Assembly (NCBI GenBank): GCA_946480555.1
Contig: CAMLLE010000016.1
Span: 1 to 15,437, forward strand
DNA length: 15,437 nucleotides
Source of the DNA: an uncultured Verrucomicrobia subdivision 3 bacterium
GTDB taxonomy: Bacteria; Verrucomicrobiota; Verrucomicrobiae; Limisphaerales; CAMLLE01
Direction of reading: 5' to 3'
The notes beneath the pieces are model-generated. The model searched no databases. It saw only the letters and a program-made list of their open reading frames with translations, and was not told the DNA's origin. Numbering within the stretch: position 1 is the first letter of the stretch; each line of letters starts with the position of its first letter. A program made the position numbers and the translations under genes. Shown here in pieces: positions 8,155 through 15,044 of the stretch.

Positions 8155-9907
8155 TTGAAACCTCCTGCCATTGGCCGTTGTCTTTGATGTAGAGAATTCC
8201 AATCTGATTCCAGAACTGGAGCCGTGCGATCGTGTGCGTGACCAGCGCCTGCGTGCGTTCGTTCTTCGAATCGATCAAGGCGTTTTGCGCATCCACCTGG
8301 TCCTGTGCCCGCGCGCGGCCGACTTCGGAAAGAAGTTCCTGCTCCTCCACGCGGCGTTCGGCAATCCGCACGCCGATCTCGCTGATCTCATAATTGCGCT
8401 TGGCTTGGTCCAGCGTTCGCCAGCTTTCGCGGACTTCCAGCCGGATCTGATCTTCCTGCTGTTCGACATTTCGAAGCGCGCGCTTTTCGCTGATCAGCGC
8501 AGAACGATAGGAATTCCGTTCCGCAGTGCGCTCGAACGGGAGATCGACGTCAAGTCCGGCGCTCCACGAATAGCGGTTCGGGTCTGGCAGGGCGAAGCGG
8601 CCGTAAGGTTCTTCGCTGCTGGAGAAGCCGGCATTTGCCACCAAATCCACCTGCGGCTTGAGAAAATTCCGCGCCAGCTCGACTGTCCGTTGCGTGTCCG
8701 CATGCTGATCCCGCGCGTTCATCAAATCCATCCGGGCTGTGAGCGCGACGCGGACGGAGTTCTCCGCATCGATCTTCGGGTGCTGGATTGAGAGGCGTTC
8801 CAGTTCGCGATCATCAAGGATCAGATTAAGGCTCACCGGAATGCCCAGTTGGAGCAGTTTGAAATTATCGAGCGATTGCTGGTAAGCGCTGACCGCGTTG
8901 ATCCAGGCGCTTTCCGAGCTGAGTTCCTGTTGTTCCAACCGGCCGAGATCCGCGGTTGTGACCCGGCCTTCCGCGGCCAGTGCGCGGGTGCGTTCGGCGT
9001 TGCGGCGGGAACTTTCCAGATTCAGGAAGCTGTTGCGCACGGCGTCGCGATCGCTCAAGACCCGATAGTAAGCCGTGGCCACCTGCACGCTGAAGTCCTT
9101 CCGGAACTGCGTGAAGTCGCGCAGATCGTACAGTACATCACGCTCCGCCTGCGTGAGGTTCTCCATCTGCTGCTTGAACCCGGCATTGCGCAGCAGAGGC
9201 CGGGCGAAGGTGCCAACAACGCGGGATGAAGTGGTGGCGCGCGGATCGCCGGTAATGAACCGCAGGAAATCCGTGGTGGCCGCGACGGAGAGCCGCCCCA
9301 CATCGCGAATCAACCATTCCACGTTCAAGGTGCCATCGGCGGCCACGCTTTGTTCCTCCACCAGATTGTCACTGACTATGGTCGTGGGTTCTTGTGTTAC
9401 CGGATCGATGATGATCTGGACGGCCTGCTCCGTGGCCCTTCCGTTCACCCGCGCGCCGCCGCCGCCCGAGAAAATGGGTGTGAACTGGTTGCGCGCGAGC
9501 GTGAGGCTGAGGGCGGAGAGATAAAGCTGCTCCTTGCGCAATTGGTACGTGCGATTGTGGTGCACGGCGATCTTCAGTGCCTCTTCCAGCGACAAAATGC
9601 TCGCGTTCATCTCCGCCCGGGCGCCCACTCCGAGAAAATCCACCACATTGGTCGTGATCGGCAGTGCGGAAAGATCAACCACGTTCGTCTGTTCAATCGT
9701 GAATGCCGGATCGGCGTTCTGAACCGATCGTGATTTGTCTTTCAGAATCTCATAGGCCTTGCGATCGGCGATCTTTTGATGCCGCGCTGCTGTGCAGCCG
9801 GCCAGTAGACAAAAGCACAGCCCCACCGCCAGGCAGTGAAGTCGAAAAGGATTCGCGTTTCGAAGCAACAACGGCTTATTGACGCGATATCGCGATGATC
9901 TGTTCAT
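8138..9907 (-). CDS. TolC-family outer-membrane efflux lipoprotein
   Basis: A 589-residue outer-membrane channel subunit and the first gene of the export operon. The N terminus has a basic region, then a hydrophobic segment ending in the lipobox LLAGC with Cys38, so it is probably lipidated and anchored as in OprM-type proteins. Two OEP repeats follow (about 100-340 and 375-570). They contain long alpha-helical coiled-coil stretches and the beta-strand signatures RPLLRNAGF (about 236-244) and YSWSAGLDVDLPFE (about 446-459). The ATG at 9907 is chosen because it directly precedes the signal sequence. The frame is open further upstream, but that part overlaps the divergent regulator and has no domain. 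The 3' end overlaps the adaptor start by 17 nt and carries the adaptor's ribosome-binding site. It should trimerise to form the exit duct. Confidence 0.92.
   Translation of the reverse strand: MNRSSRYRVNKPLLLRNANPFRLHCLAVGLCFCLLAGCTAARHQKIADRKAYEILKDKSRSVQNADPAFTIEQTNVVDLSALPITTNVVDFLGVGARAEMNASILSLEEALKIAVHHNRTYQLRKEQLYLSALSLTLARNQFTPIFSGGGGARVNGRATEQAVQIIIDPVTQEPTTIVSDNLVEEQSVAADGTLNVEWLIRDVGRLSVAATTDFLRFITGDPRATTSSRVVGTFARPLLRNAGFKQQMENLTQAERDVLYDLRDFTQFRKDFSVQVATAYYRVLSDRDAVRNSFLNLESSRRNAERTRALAAEGRVTTADLGRLEQQELSSESAWINAVSAYQQSLDNFKLLQLGIPVSLNLILDDRELERLSIQHPKIDAENSVRVALTARMDLMNARDQHADTQRTVELARNFLKPQVDLVANAGFSSSEEPYGRFALPDPNRYSWSAGLDVDLPFERTAERNSYRSALISEKRALRNVEQQEDQIRLEVRESWRTLDQAKRNYEISEIGVRIAERRVEEQELLSEVGRARAQDQVDAQNALIDSKNERTQALVTHTIARLQFWNQIGILYIKDNGQWQEVSNAAAH
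8161..8166 (-). promoter_or_regulatory. Strong Shine-Dalgarno for the adaptor gene
   Basis: The minus strand reads AGGAGG, then the 6-nt spacer TTTCAA, then ATG at 8154. It is the only near-consensus ribosome-binding site with good spacing noticed in the window. It decides the adaptor start and lies inside the 3' end of the outer-membrane protein gene. Confidence 0.85.
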
Positions 9908-10126
9908 TTCTTCTGAGACGAAGCGCGAAAAAACGAAGTCCACGGAATTCGGAGGATCAACGCGCTCCCGATGCGAATTAGACACTGGCACCCTGAAAAA
10001 GTTACGCCGGCCGCGACAAACAGTGAATCGAATGAAAGTTCGAGAGGGCGAAGTTGAATTCGCAGCCGGCGCTGTGCGGGAACGTAAACCTTTGCGGATC
10101 GATGCGGCTTGGCTACTGTCTTGCGC
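9908..10126. promoter_or_regulatory. Divergent intergenic region of the efflux operon and Rrf2 regulator
   Basis: These 219 bp must contain the promoters of both the minus-strand export operon and the plus-strand Rrf2 gene. By eye I find no -10/-35 pair with acceptable spacing on either strand and no clear dyad of the Rrf2-operator kind. Open frames crossing it have no recognisable product. Its role is inferred from position alone. Confidence 0.4.
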
Positions 10127-10546
10127 GTGAAGCTTTCGGTGAAGAGCGATTATGCCGCCCGTGCTGTGCTGGGCCTGGCGCGGCATTTCCCGACAGGCGA
10201 CACGGTGCGAATTGACGACCTCGCCACGGAACAGGGCATTCCCTCCAATTACCTCGTTCAAATCCTCATCGAACTGAAGGCCAAAGGCATTGCCCGCAGC
10301 GTTCGTGGCAAGGAAGGCGGTTACCTGCTCGCGCGTCCGCCCGGTGAAATCACGCTGGGCGACATCCTTCGCGCGGTGCACGGTGAGGTGTTTGACACGC
10401 CGGCCTTGTCAGACCCGGAATGCCCCGGAGAACTCCGCGTGGCGTGGGGGCAGTTGAAAGCGGATGCTGAGAAAGCGGCGGATCGGATTACTTTCCAGCA
10501 GTTGCTTGATCAGGCATCCGAGAAGGACAAGATGTATTATATCTGA
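10127..10546 (+). CDS. Rrf2-family transcriptional regulator
   Basis: A 139-residue Rrf2-type winged-helix regulator. The GTG at 10127 gives the canonical opening MKLSVKSDYAARAVLGLA; the open frame extends to a TTG at 10109, but those codons do not fit the family. The HTH (about 28-57, IDDLATEQGIPSNYLVQI) and wing (RGKEGGYLLARPP, about 60-72) are conserved, followed by the dimerisation helix region ITLGDILRAVHGE. Family members such as IscR and NsrR bind an Fe-S cluster through three cysteines. Here there is only one cysteine (C99 in DPECPGEL), so a three-cysteine cluster site is absent and a CymR-like, cluster-free mode is more likely. It is divergent from the export operon and 87 bp upstream of the sugar transporter; either or both could be targets (inference). 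Confidence 0.93.
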   Translation: MKLSVKSDYAARAVLGLARHFPTGDTVRIDDLATEQGIPSNYLVQILIELKAKGIARSVRGKEGGYLLARPPGEITLGDILRAVHGEVFDTPALSDPECPGELRVAWGQLKADAEKAADRITFQQLLDQASEKDKMYYI

Positions 10547-10633
10547 ACTTCTGAATCTTCTCCGCTGCCGAACTTTCGTTCGATTCAGCTTCAACTTGAC
10601 CGGTCGTCGGCTTTATTGAAACTGTGCGCACCT

Positions 10634-12616
10634 ATGAGCCAACGCGCTGACGCCGGCAAGAGTGCTTCTCCCTCCCAATCGACAGGCATGTTCACCATGC
10701 CCGATGGCCGCAACCTGACGTTCACCTTTTTCTTGATCGCGTCGCTCTTTTTCCTGTGGGGTTTCTGCAACTCCATGATCGACACGATGGACAAGCACTT
10801 CCAGGACAAGCTGCACCTCTCCAAGGCGCAATCGGCCTGGGTGCAGTTCGCGCATTACATGGGGTATTCGCTCATGGCGCTGCCCGCCGGGTTGCTGACC
10901 CGGCGGCTTGGCTACAAATACGGCATCATCTTCGGCCTCGGCATGGTGGCCGTCGGCGCGTTCTGGTTCATGCCGGCCACAAAGATTTCCGAGTTCTGGG
11001 CTTTCTTGCTGGGTGTGTGCGTTATCGCCATGGGCCTGACCGTTCTGGAAACGGTGGCCAATCCTTACACCACCGTCCTTGGTCCGAAACAATACGGCGC
11101 CTCGCGCATCAACCTCGCGCAATCGTTCAATGGCGTGGGCTGGATCGTGGGCCCGATGGTGGGCGCTTCGTTCTTCTATTCCGAAGGCGGTGTTGAGAAA
11201 GCGCACGGCCAGCTCTACATCCCTTACGTCGGCGTCGCGGCGTTGGTGCTCGTGATCGCGGTGCTCGTCTGGCGTGCTTACGTCCCGGACATCGCGGTGG
11301 AAGACGATTACCACACCGACGACAGCGCGCCGGTGAACGCGCAGAAGAAAAGCGGCCTCGTGTTCCTGATGATGTTCCTGAACGTCGCTGCCGTGGCGCT
11401 CTCGGTTTACCTCGTGCTGCACACGATCGTGCCTGCCGTGACGAACGCGGTGAAGGAAACCGATGTGGACCGATACTGGTGGGCGTTTGCGCTGCTCGCC
11501 GTAGGGTCGATCCCAATCCTGCTCGGCGCCACCAAGCGTGTGACCACTCACAGCATCTGGGCGCATCCGCATTTCTCCGGCGCAACGCTGGCGCAGTTCT
11601 TCTACGTCGCAGCGCAGGCAGGCATTTTCAGCTTCTTCATCAACAGCATGACGGTGGACAAACACAATGGCTCATCCATCGTTCCTGAGATTCCCGCCTC
11701 CTGGAGCTCCGGGACTTTGCGGGACAAGCACTGGATCGAAATCCGCACTTCGCTCTCCGGTCAGGATCTGCCGGACGTCAACGCCCTGGCGGAACGGCTG
11801 AAGACCAGGCCGGACGCCGTCAGCACATTCGTTCACAGCCAGCTCTCGACCAACACGCAAGCGTTGCTGGCGGAATTCCCGGGGAAAACTTCGGAGGGAG
11901 GATTGCGGAAGGCGCTGGTGCATGACCTGAACGGGATCGTTCACAGCGGCGCTGAAACGAGCCAGGGCAAGCCCAAGCTGTTCGATGCCGAACGGTTCAA
12001 AGGCGTCGCCCTGACCGATGCCACCAAAGGCATGACGTCGCAGGAACTCAAAACGGAGAACGAGAAGCTGCGGCTGAACCGCCTGTTGCTCGCGGAGGCG
12101 TTCCCTGGACAAATCCATTTCAAGGAAACGTGGTGCATCAGCGACAAAGGCGCTGGTTTCCTCTCGTCGCTCGCGTTCGGATTCTTCCTTCTCGGCCGCC
12201 TGGTCGGGGCAGGGGTGATGCGACGCATCCCGGCGCATCGGGTTTTGGCAACATTTGCCTTTGCGAACGTGTTCCTCTGTCTGCTGGTCATCGGCAAACT
12301 TGGGTGGATTTCTGTTCTCGGCGTGTTCCTCAGCTACTTCTTCATGTCGGTGATGTTCCCCACCATCTTCGCGGTTGGCATTTTTGGATTGGGTTCGCAG
12401 GCAAAGAAGAAGGCCTCGGCGTTCATTGTGATGTCGATCACGGGCGGTGCATTGATGCCCAAGTTCATGGGCCGCCTTGGCGACGTTTATGACATGGCGA
12501 CGAGCTTCTGGATGCCGCTCGGTTGCTTTGTGCTGATCCTGCTCTACGGAATTTTCTGGCCGAAGCTCAGCCAATCGGAAGGCGTGGTTGGGATGAAAAC
12601 CTCGGGCGGGCACTGA
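10634..12616 (+). CDS. FHS-family sugar:H+ symporter (FucP/GluP-like) with two large insertions
   Basis: A 660-residue major facilitator protein of the fucose/glucose-galactose symporter family. The first half shows the family motifs LWGFCNSMIDT and GLTVLETVANPY. By eye, D50 and E139 align with the proton-coupling Asp46 and Glu135 of E. coli FucP. The ending FPTIFAVGIFGLG then SAFIVMSITGGALMPKFMG is also typical. Usual length is about 410-440, so this protein is some 220 residues longer. The excess is an additional pair of membrane segments (about 241-298) before the usual TM7, and a hydrophilic region of about 165 residues (about 339-504) between TM7 and TM8. The latter is partly helical and charged. 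ATG 10634 is preferred over TTG 10616; neither has a Shine-Dalgarno. The transported sugar cannot be told. Probably in the plasma membrane, importing a monosaccharide with protons. Confidence 0.9.
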   Translation: MSQRADAGKSASPSQSTGMFTMPDGRNLTFTFFLIASLFFLWGFCNSMIDTMDKHFQDKLHLSKAQSAWVQFAHYMGYSLMALPAGLLTRRLGYKYGIIFGLGMVAVGAFWFMPATKISEFWAFLLGVCVIAMGLTVLETVANPYTTVLGPKQYGASRINLAQSFNGVGWIVGPMVGASFFYSEGGVEKAHGQLYIPYVGVAALVLVIAVLVWRAYVPDIAVEDDYHTDDSAPVNAQKKSGLVFLMMFLNVAAVALSVYLVLHTIVPAVTNAVKETDVDRYWWAFALLAVGSIPILLGATKRVTTHSIWAHPHFSGATLAQFFYVAAQAGIFSFFINSMTVDKHNGSSIVPEIPASWSSGTLRDKHWIEIRTSLSGQDLPDVNALAERLKTRPDAVSTFVHSQLSTNTQALLAEFPGKTSEGGLRKALVHDLNGIVHSGAETSQGKPKLFDAERFKGVALTDATKGMTSQELKTENEKLRLNRLLLAEAFPGQIHFKETWCISDKGAGFLSSLAFGFFLLGRLVGAGVMRRIPAHRVLATFAFANVFLCLLVIGKLGWISVLGVFLSYFFMSVMFPTIFAVGIFGLGSQAKKKASAFIVMSITGGALMPKFMGRLGDVYDMATSFWMPLGCFVLILLYGIFWPKLSQSEGVVGMKTSGGH

Positions 12617-12631
12617 GGCGAACGGTTAACC

Positions 12632-12658
12632 GCAAAGAGCGCAGAGAGCGCGGAAACC
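12632..12658. repeat. Imperfect 9-bp tandem repeat, three units
   Basis: The units read GCAAAGAGC, GCAGAGAGC and GCGGAAACC, preceded by TTAACC. Similar purine-rich strings recur between genes in several environmental bacterial lineages, to my recollection. It begins 15 bp after the symporter stop codon. Confidence 0.6.
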
Positions 12659-12884
12659 AGACGGGAAGCGAACTGGCGCGTCTTTTCGGACAGATCGTAC
12701 TGCTTGGCGGTGATTCGCGCCTCGGAGTGTCATTCGCTGTGCTCTCTGTTCCCATGAACCCGCCGCCCGATGGTAGCGATGTCCGGCCTTGGGCATCCGC
12801 TCCGCAGCGCGGCGCAGGAGACGGGGCAATCGGCAATTCGGAACGAACGTCACGGGTCATGCCTCTTCCGCGCTTTCAGCACGG

Positions 12885-12905
12885 GGTTGCCTGAGCCAGG
12901 CAACC
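12885..12905. terminator. Perfect 9-bp stem, 3-nt loop hairpin; possible terminator
   Basis: GGTTGCCTG (12885-12893) and CAGGCAACC (12897-12905) are exact reverse complements around AGC. The hairpin is 94 bp beyond the ABC-F stop on the minus strand and 268 bp beyond the symporter stop on the plus strand. Neither side carries a proper T-run (TTAAC follows on the plus strand), so termination is only a possibility; it may belong to a repeat element. Confidence 0.45.
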
Positions 12906-12910
12906 TTAAC

Positions 12911-12947
12911 CTGAATGTTGAGCGTTGAATGGTCGTTGTTGAATGTT
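12911..12947. repeat. TTGAATG-type short interspersed repeat
   Basis: TGAATG occurs three times in 37 bp (from about 12912, 12926 and 12940), separated by TTGAGCG- and GTCGTTG-like spacers. On the minus strand this reads as ATTCAACGCTCAACATTCA. It lies just downstream of the hairpin. The pattern looks like a degenerate array rather than coding sequence. Confidence 0.5.
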
Positions 12948-12998
12948 CCCCATCCCGGTCCATGGGCGGAATGGCTCTCCGCGGTCACCCGCTTTTCC

Positions 12999-14984
12999 TC
13001 AACCTTCCAGCGCTGCAAGTTTGGTGGCGGCGGATTCCCACCGTGGCGTGAGTTCTTCCAGTTGATTCTGAACGTCCACCAACTCGCGGTTAATTTGATT
13101 CGCGCGTCCCGGTGTGGCGTAGGTTTCCTGCTTCTCAAGTTCAGCCGTCAGTTCGGTTTGCTTCTGTTCGAGCTCCTGAATCTGGGTTTCCAACTGTTGC
13201 ACGAGCTGCTGCTGCGCTTTGCGTTCCTTGGATCGAGCCTGGCGTTGCTCGGCTTCAAGACGCTTCTGGTCCTTGCGAGAAACAACCTCGGAAGGACGAA
13301 GCGTGCGATTCGCTGATTCATGAGCGGAATGGGGGCTTGCGCCGCCCGTTCGTCCCGAGTTTGCCCCTCCAGCGGTCAATGCAGCGCGCGCGGAGGATGC
13401 CTTGGTCTTATCCAGGTAATACTGGTAGCCGCCCGGATATGCCGTCAACTGGCCAGCATTCACGTGAACCACATGGTTTGCCAGCGCGCGGATGAAATAC
13501 ACGTCGTGGCTGATGAAGATCAACGTGCCTTCGAACTGGTCCAACGCGTAGAGCAACGCATCGATGCTGGACATGTCGAGGTGCGTGGTGGGTTCGTCCA
13601 TCAACAGCAGGTTCGGCGGATCGAGCAGCAGCTTCACCAGCGCCAGCCGGCTTTTCTCACCACCGCTCAAGACGCTGACGCGCTTGAAGACGTCATCGCC
13701 CTGAAACAGAAAGCAGCCCAGCAAAGTGCGGACGAATTGCTCCGTCACGCGTGACGGCGTGTCGAGCGCCTCTTCCAGCACCGTGCGGCTGACGTCCAGC
13801 ATGTCCACGCGATATTGCGAGTAGTAACCGGCTTTGACGTTGTGACCCAGTTCGCGCGTGCCTTCCTGCGGTTCCAGAACGCCGCCCAGAATCTTCAACA
13901 GCGTCGATTTTCCGGCGCCGTTCGGCCCGACCAACACGATGCGCTGGCCGCGTTCCGCCTGAAAATCGATCCCGCGATAAACCACATTTGGCCCGTAGGC
14001 CTGGTGGATGTTTTTCAGCGTAATCACACGCTGGCCTGAGCGCTGTGGCTGCGGAAAGGAAAAGCTAACCTTGCGATCGTCGCTGGTCGGCGCTTCGATC
14101 TTTTCCATGCGCTCAATCTGCTTGAGCTTGCTTTGGGCCTGCGACGCCTTTGACGCTTTCGCGCGAAAGCGGTTTGCGAAGTCCATCAGGCTGGCAATTT
14201 CGCGCTGCTGGTTTTTGTAAGCGGCGAGCAACTGTTCCTCCGCCGCTTCGCGCTGTTCCAAGTATTGATCGTAGTTGCCCCGATATCGGATCAGCTTGCT
14301 CTGGCGGATTTCCACGATGCCGCCAACGAGCTGATTCAGGAACTCGCGATCGTGGGAGATCACGAGAATCGCACCGGGATAACCCTTCAAATATTCCTGG
14401 AACCAGATCAGCGCTTCGAGATCAAGATGGTTGGTGGGCTCGTCGAGGATCAGCAGGTCCGGCTCCTGTGCAAGCAATCGAGCCAGATGCGCGCGCATCA
14501 CCCAGCCGCCGCTCATTTCGCGGGCGGGCCGGTCAAAATCCTTCTCGCGAAAACTGAGCCCGGCGAGAATCTGCTTCGCCTTTGCCTCCAGCTGATAACC
14601 GCCCAGCTCGTTGAACCGATCGTGAACGTCGTCGTGAATCTCTTCCGGATGCAGCGCTTCCACCGGATGATCGTTGTCCCACGCCTTGATGATGCGGCGC
14701 AGTTTCGTGAACTCGGGCGAAATCGCGGTTGCCAGTTCAACCACGGTTTCGTCCGAATACGGCATGCTTTCCTGCGGTAAATGGCCGAGCGTGACGTCGC
14801 GTTCCAGCGTGATCTCGCCATCGTCGGCTTCTTCTTCGCCAAGAATCAGGGATATGAGCGTGGACTTTCCGGCACCGTTGGGTCCGACGAGTCCGATGCG
14901 GTCCTGTCGATTGACCTGCAACGTGGCGTCGGCGAACAGCACGCGGTCGCCGTATGCTTTGGATATGCCTGCAAGCGTCAGCAT
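12999..14984 (-). CDS. ABC-F family ATPase (ribosome-associated, Uup/EttA-like)
   Basis: A 661-residue soluble protein with two ABC domains in one chain and no membrane segments. Domain 1 has Walker A GPNGAGKST (34-42), signature MSGGW (157-161), Walker B LLILDEPTNHLD (177-188) and H211. Domain 2 has Walker A GPNGAGKST (353-361), signature LSGGE (439-443), Walker B LLLMDEPTTHLD (459-470) and H493. The interdomain linker (about 240-315) is the charged helical region that contacts tRNA in the ribosomal E site in ABC-F proteins. A C-terminal extension has an Ala/Gly/Ser-rich hinge (about 528-568) and a coiled coil (about 570-661), resembling the Uup-type DNA/RNA-binding tail. It most likely acts in translation under stress; a resistance role cannot be excluded but nothing here points to it. 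ATG 14984 has no Shine-Dalgarno. It lies 60 bp after the amylase-like gene. Confidence 0.94.
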   Translation of the reverse strand: MLTLAGISKAYGDRVLFADATLQVNRQDRIGLVGPNGAGKSTLISLILGEEEADDGEITLERDVTLGHLPQESMPYSDETVVELATAISPEFTKLRRIIKAWDNDHPVEALHPEEIHDDVHDRFNELGGYQLEAKAKQILAGLSFREKDFDRPAREMSGGWVMRAHLARLLAQEPDLLILDEPTNHLDLEALIWFQEYLKGYPGAILVISHDREFLNQLVGGIVEIRQSKLIRYRGNYDQYLEQREAAEEQLLAAYKNQQREIASLMDFANRFRAKASKASQAQSKLKQIERMEKIEAPTSDDRKVSFSFPQPQRSGQRVITLKNIHQAYGPNVVYRGIDFQAERGQRIVLVGPNGAGKSTLLKILGGVLEPQEGTRELGHNVKAGYYSQYRVDMLDVSRTVLEEALDTPSRVTEQFVRTLLGCFLFQGDDVFKRVSVLSGGEKSRLALVKLLLDPPNLLLMDEPTTHLDMSSIDALLYALDQFEGTLIFISHDVYFIRALANHVVHVNAGQLTAYPGGYQYYLDKTKASSARAALTAGGANSGRTGGASPHSAHESANRTLRPSEVVSRKDQKRLEAEQRQARSKERKAQQQLVQQLETQIQELEQKQTELTAELEKQETYATPGRANQINRELVDVQNQLEELTPRWESAATKLAALEG

Positions 14985-15044
14985 TGGGCCGAGAACTTAC
15001 GAAATGCGGGCCCGAATGCGAATTGGTTTTTCAGTCTCCGTTCG

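Larger units (their letters stand above)
12617..12998. other. 382-bp non-coding convergent region with repeats
   Basis: The gap lies between the 3' ends of the symporter (plus) and the ABC-F gene (minus). Frames open across it translate into low-complexity strings such as RSLRSLRL, an artefact of short period repeats, and show no domain. Three elements stand out: a 9-bp imperfect tandem repeat (12632-12658), a perfect hairpin (12885-12905) and a TTGAATG-type repeat (12911-12947). The middle part (about 12660-12880) shows nothing I can name. It looks like a landing site for dispersed intergenic repeats. Confidence 0.55.

Noticed and set aside
9908..10381. Upstream extension of the outer-membrane lipoprotein frame (158 extra codons)
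   Set aside because: It overlaps the Rrf2 gene on the other strand, has no domain, and would place the lipobox signal sequence deep inside the protein.
10596..10619. TTGACC followed by TATTGA as a promoter for the symporter
   Set aside because: The spacing is only 12 bp, too short for a sigma-70-type promoter, and the -10 match is poor.
10613..11665. A 350-codon minus-strand frame antisense to the symporter
   Set aside because: Its His/Arg-rich translation has no motif, and the plus strand encodes clear membrane helices and FHS motifs.
11672..12613. A 313-codon minus-strand frame antisense to the symporter 3' half
   Set aside because: Same reason: a shadow frame with a charged low-information translation.
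12523..12894. Small open frames in the symporter/ABC-F gap, on both strands
   Set aside because: They overlap short tandem repeats and have repeat-derived low-complexity peptides, no ribosome-binding site and no recognisable domain.
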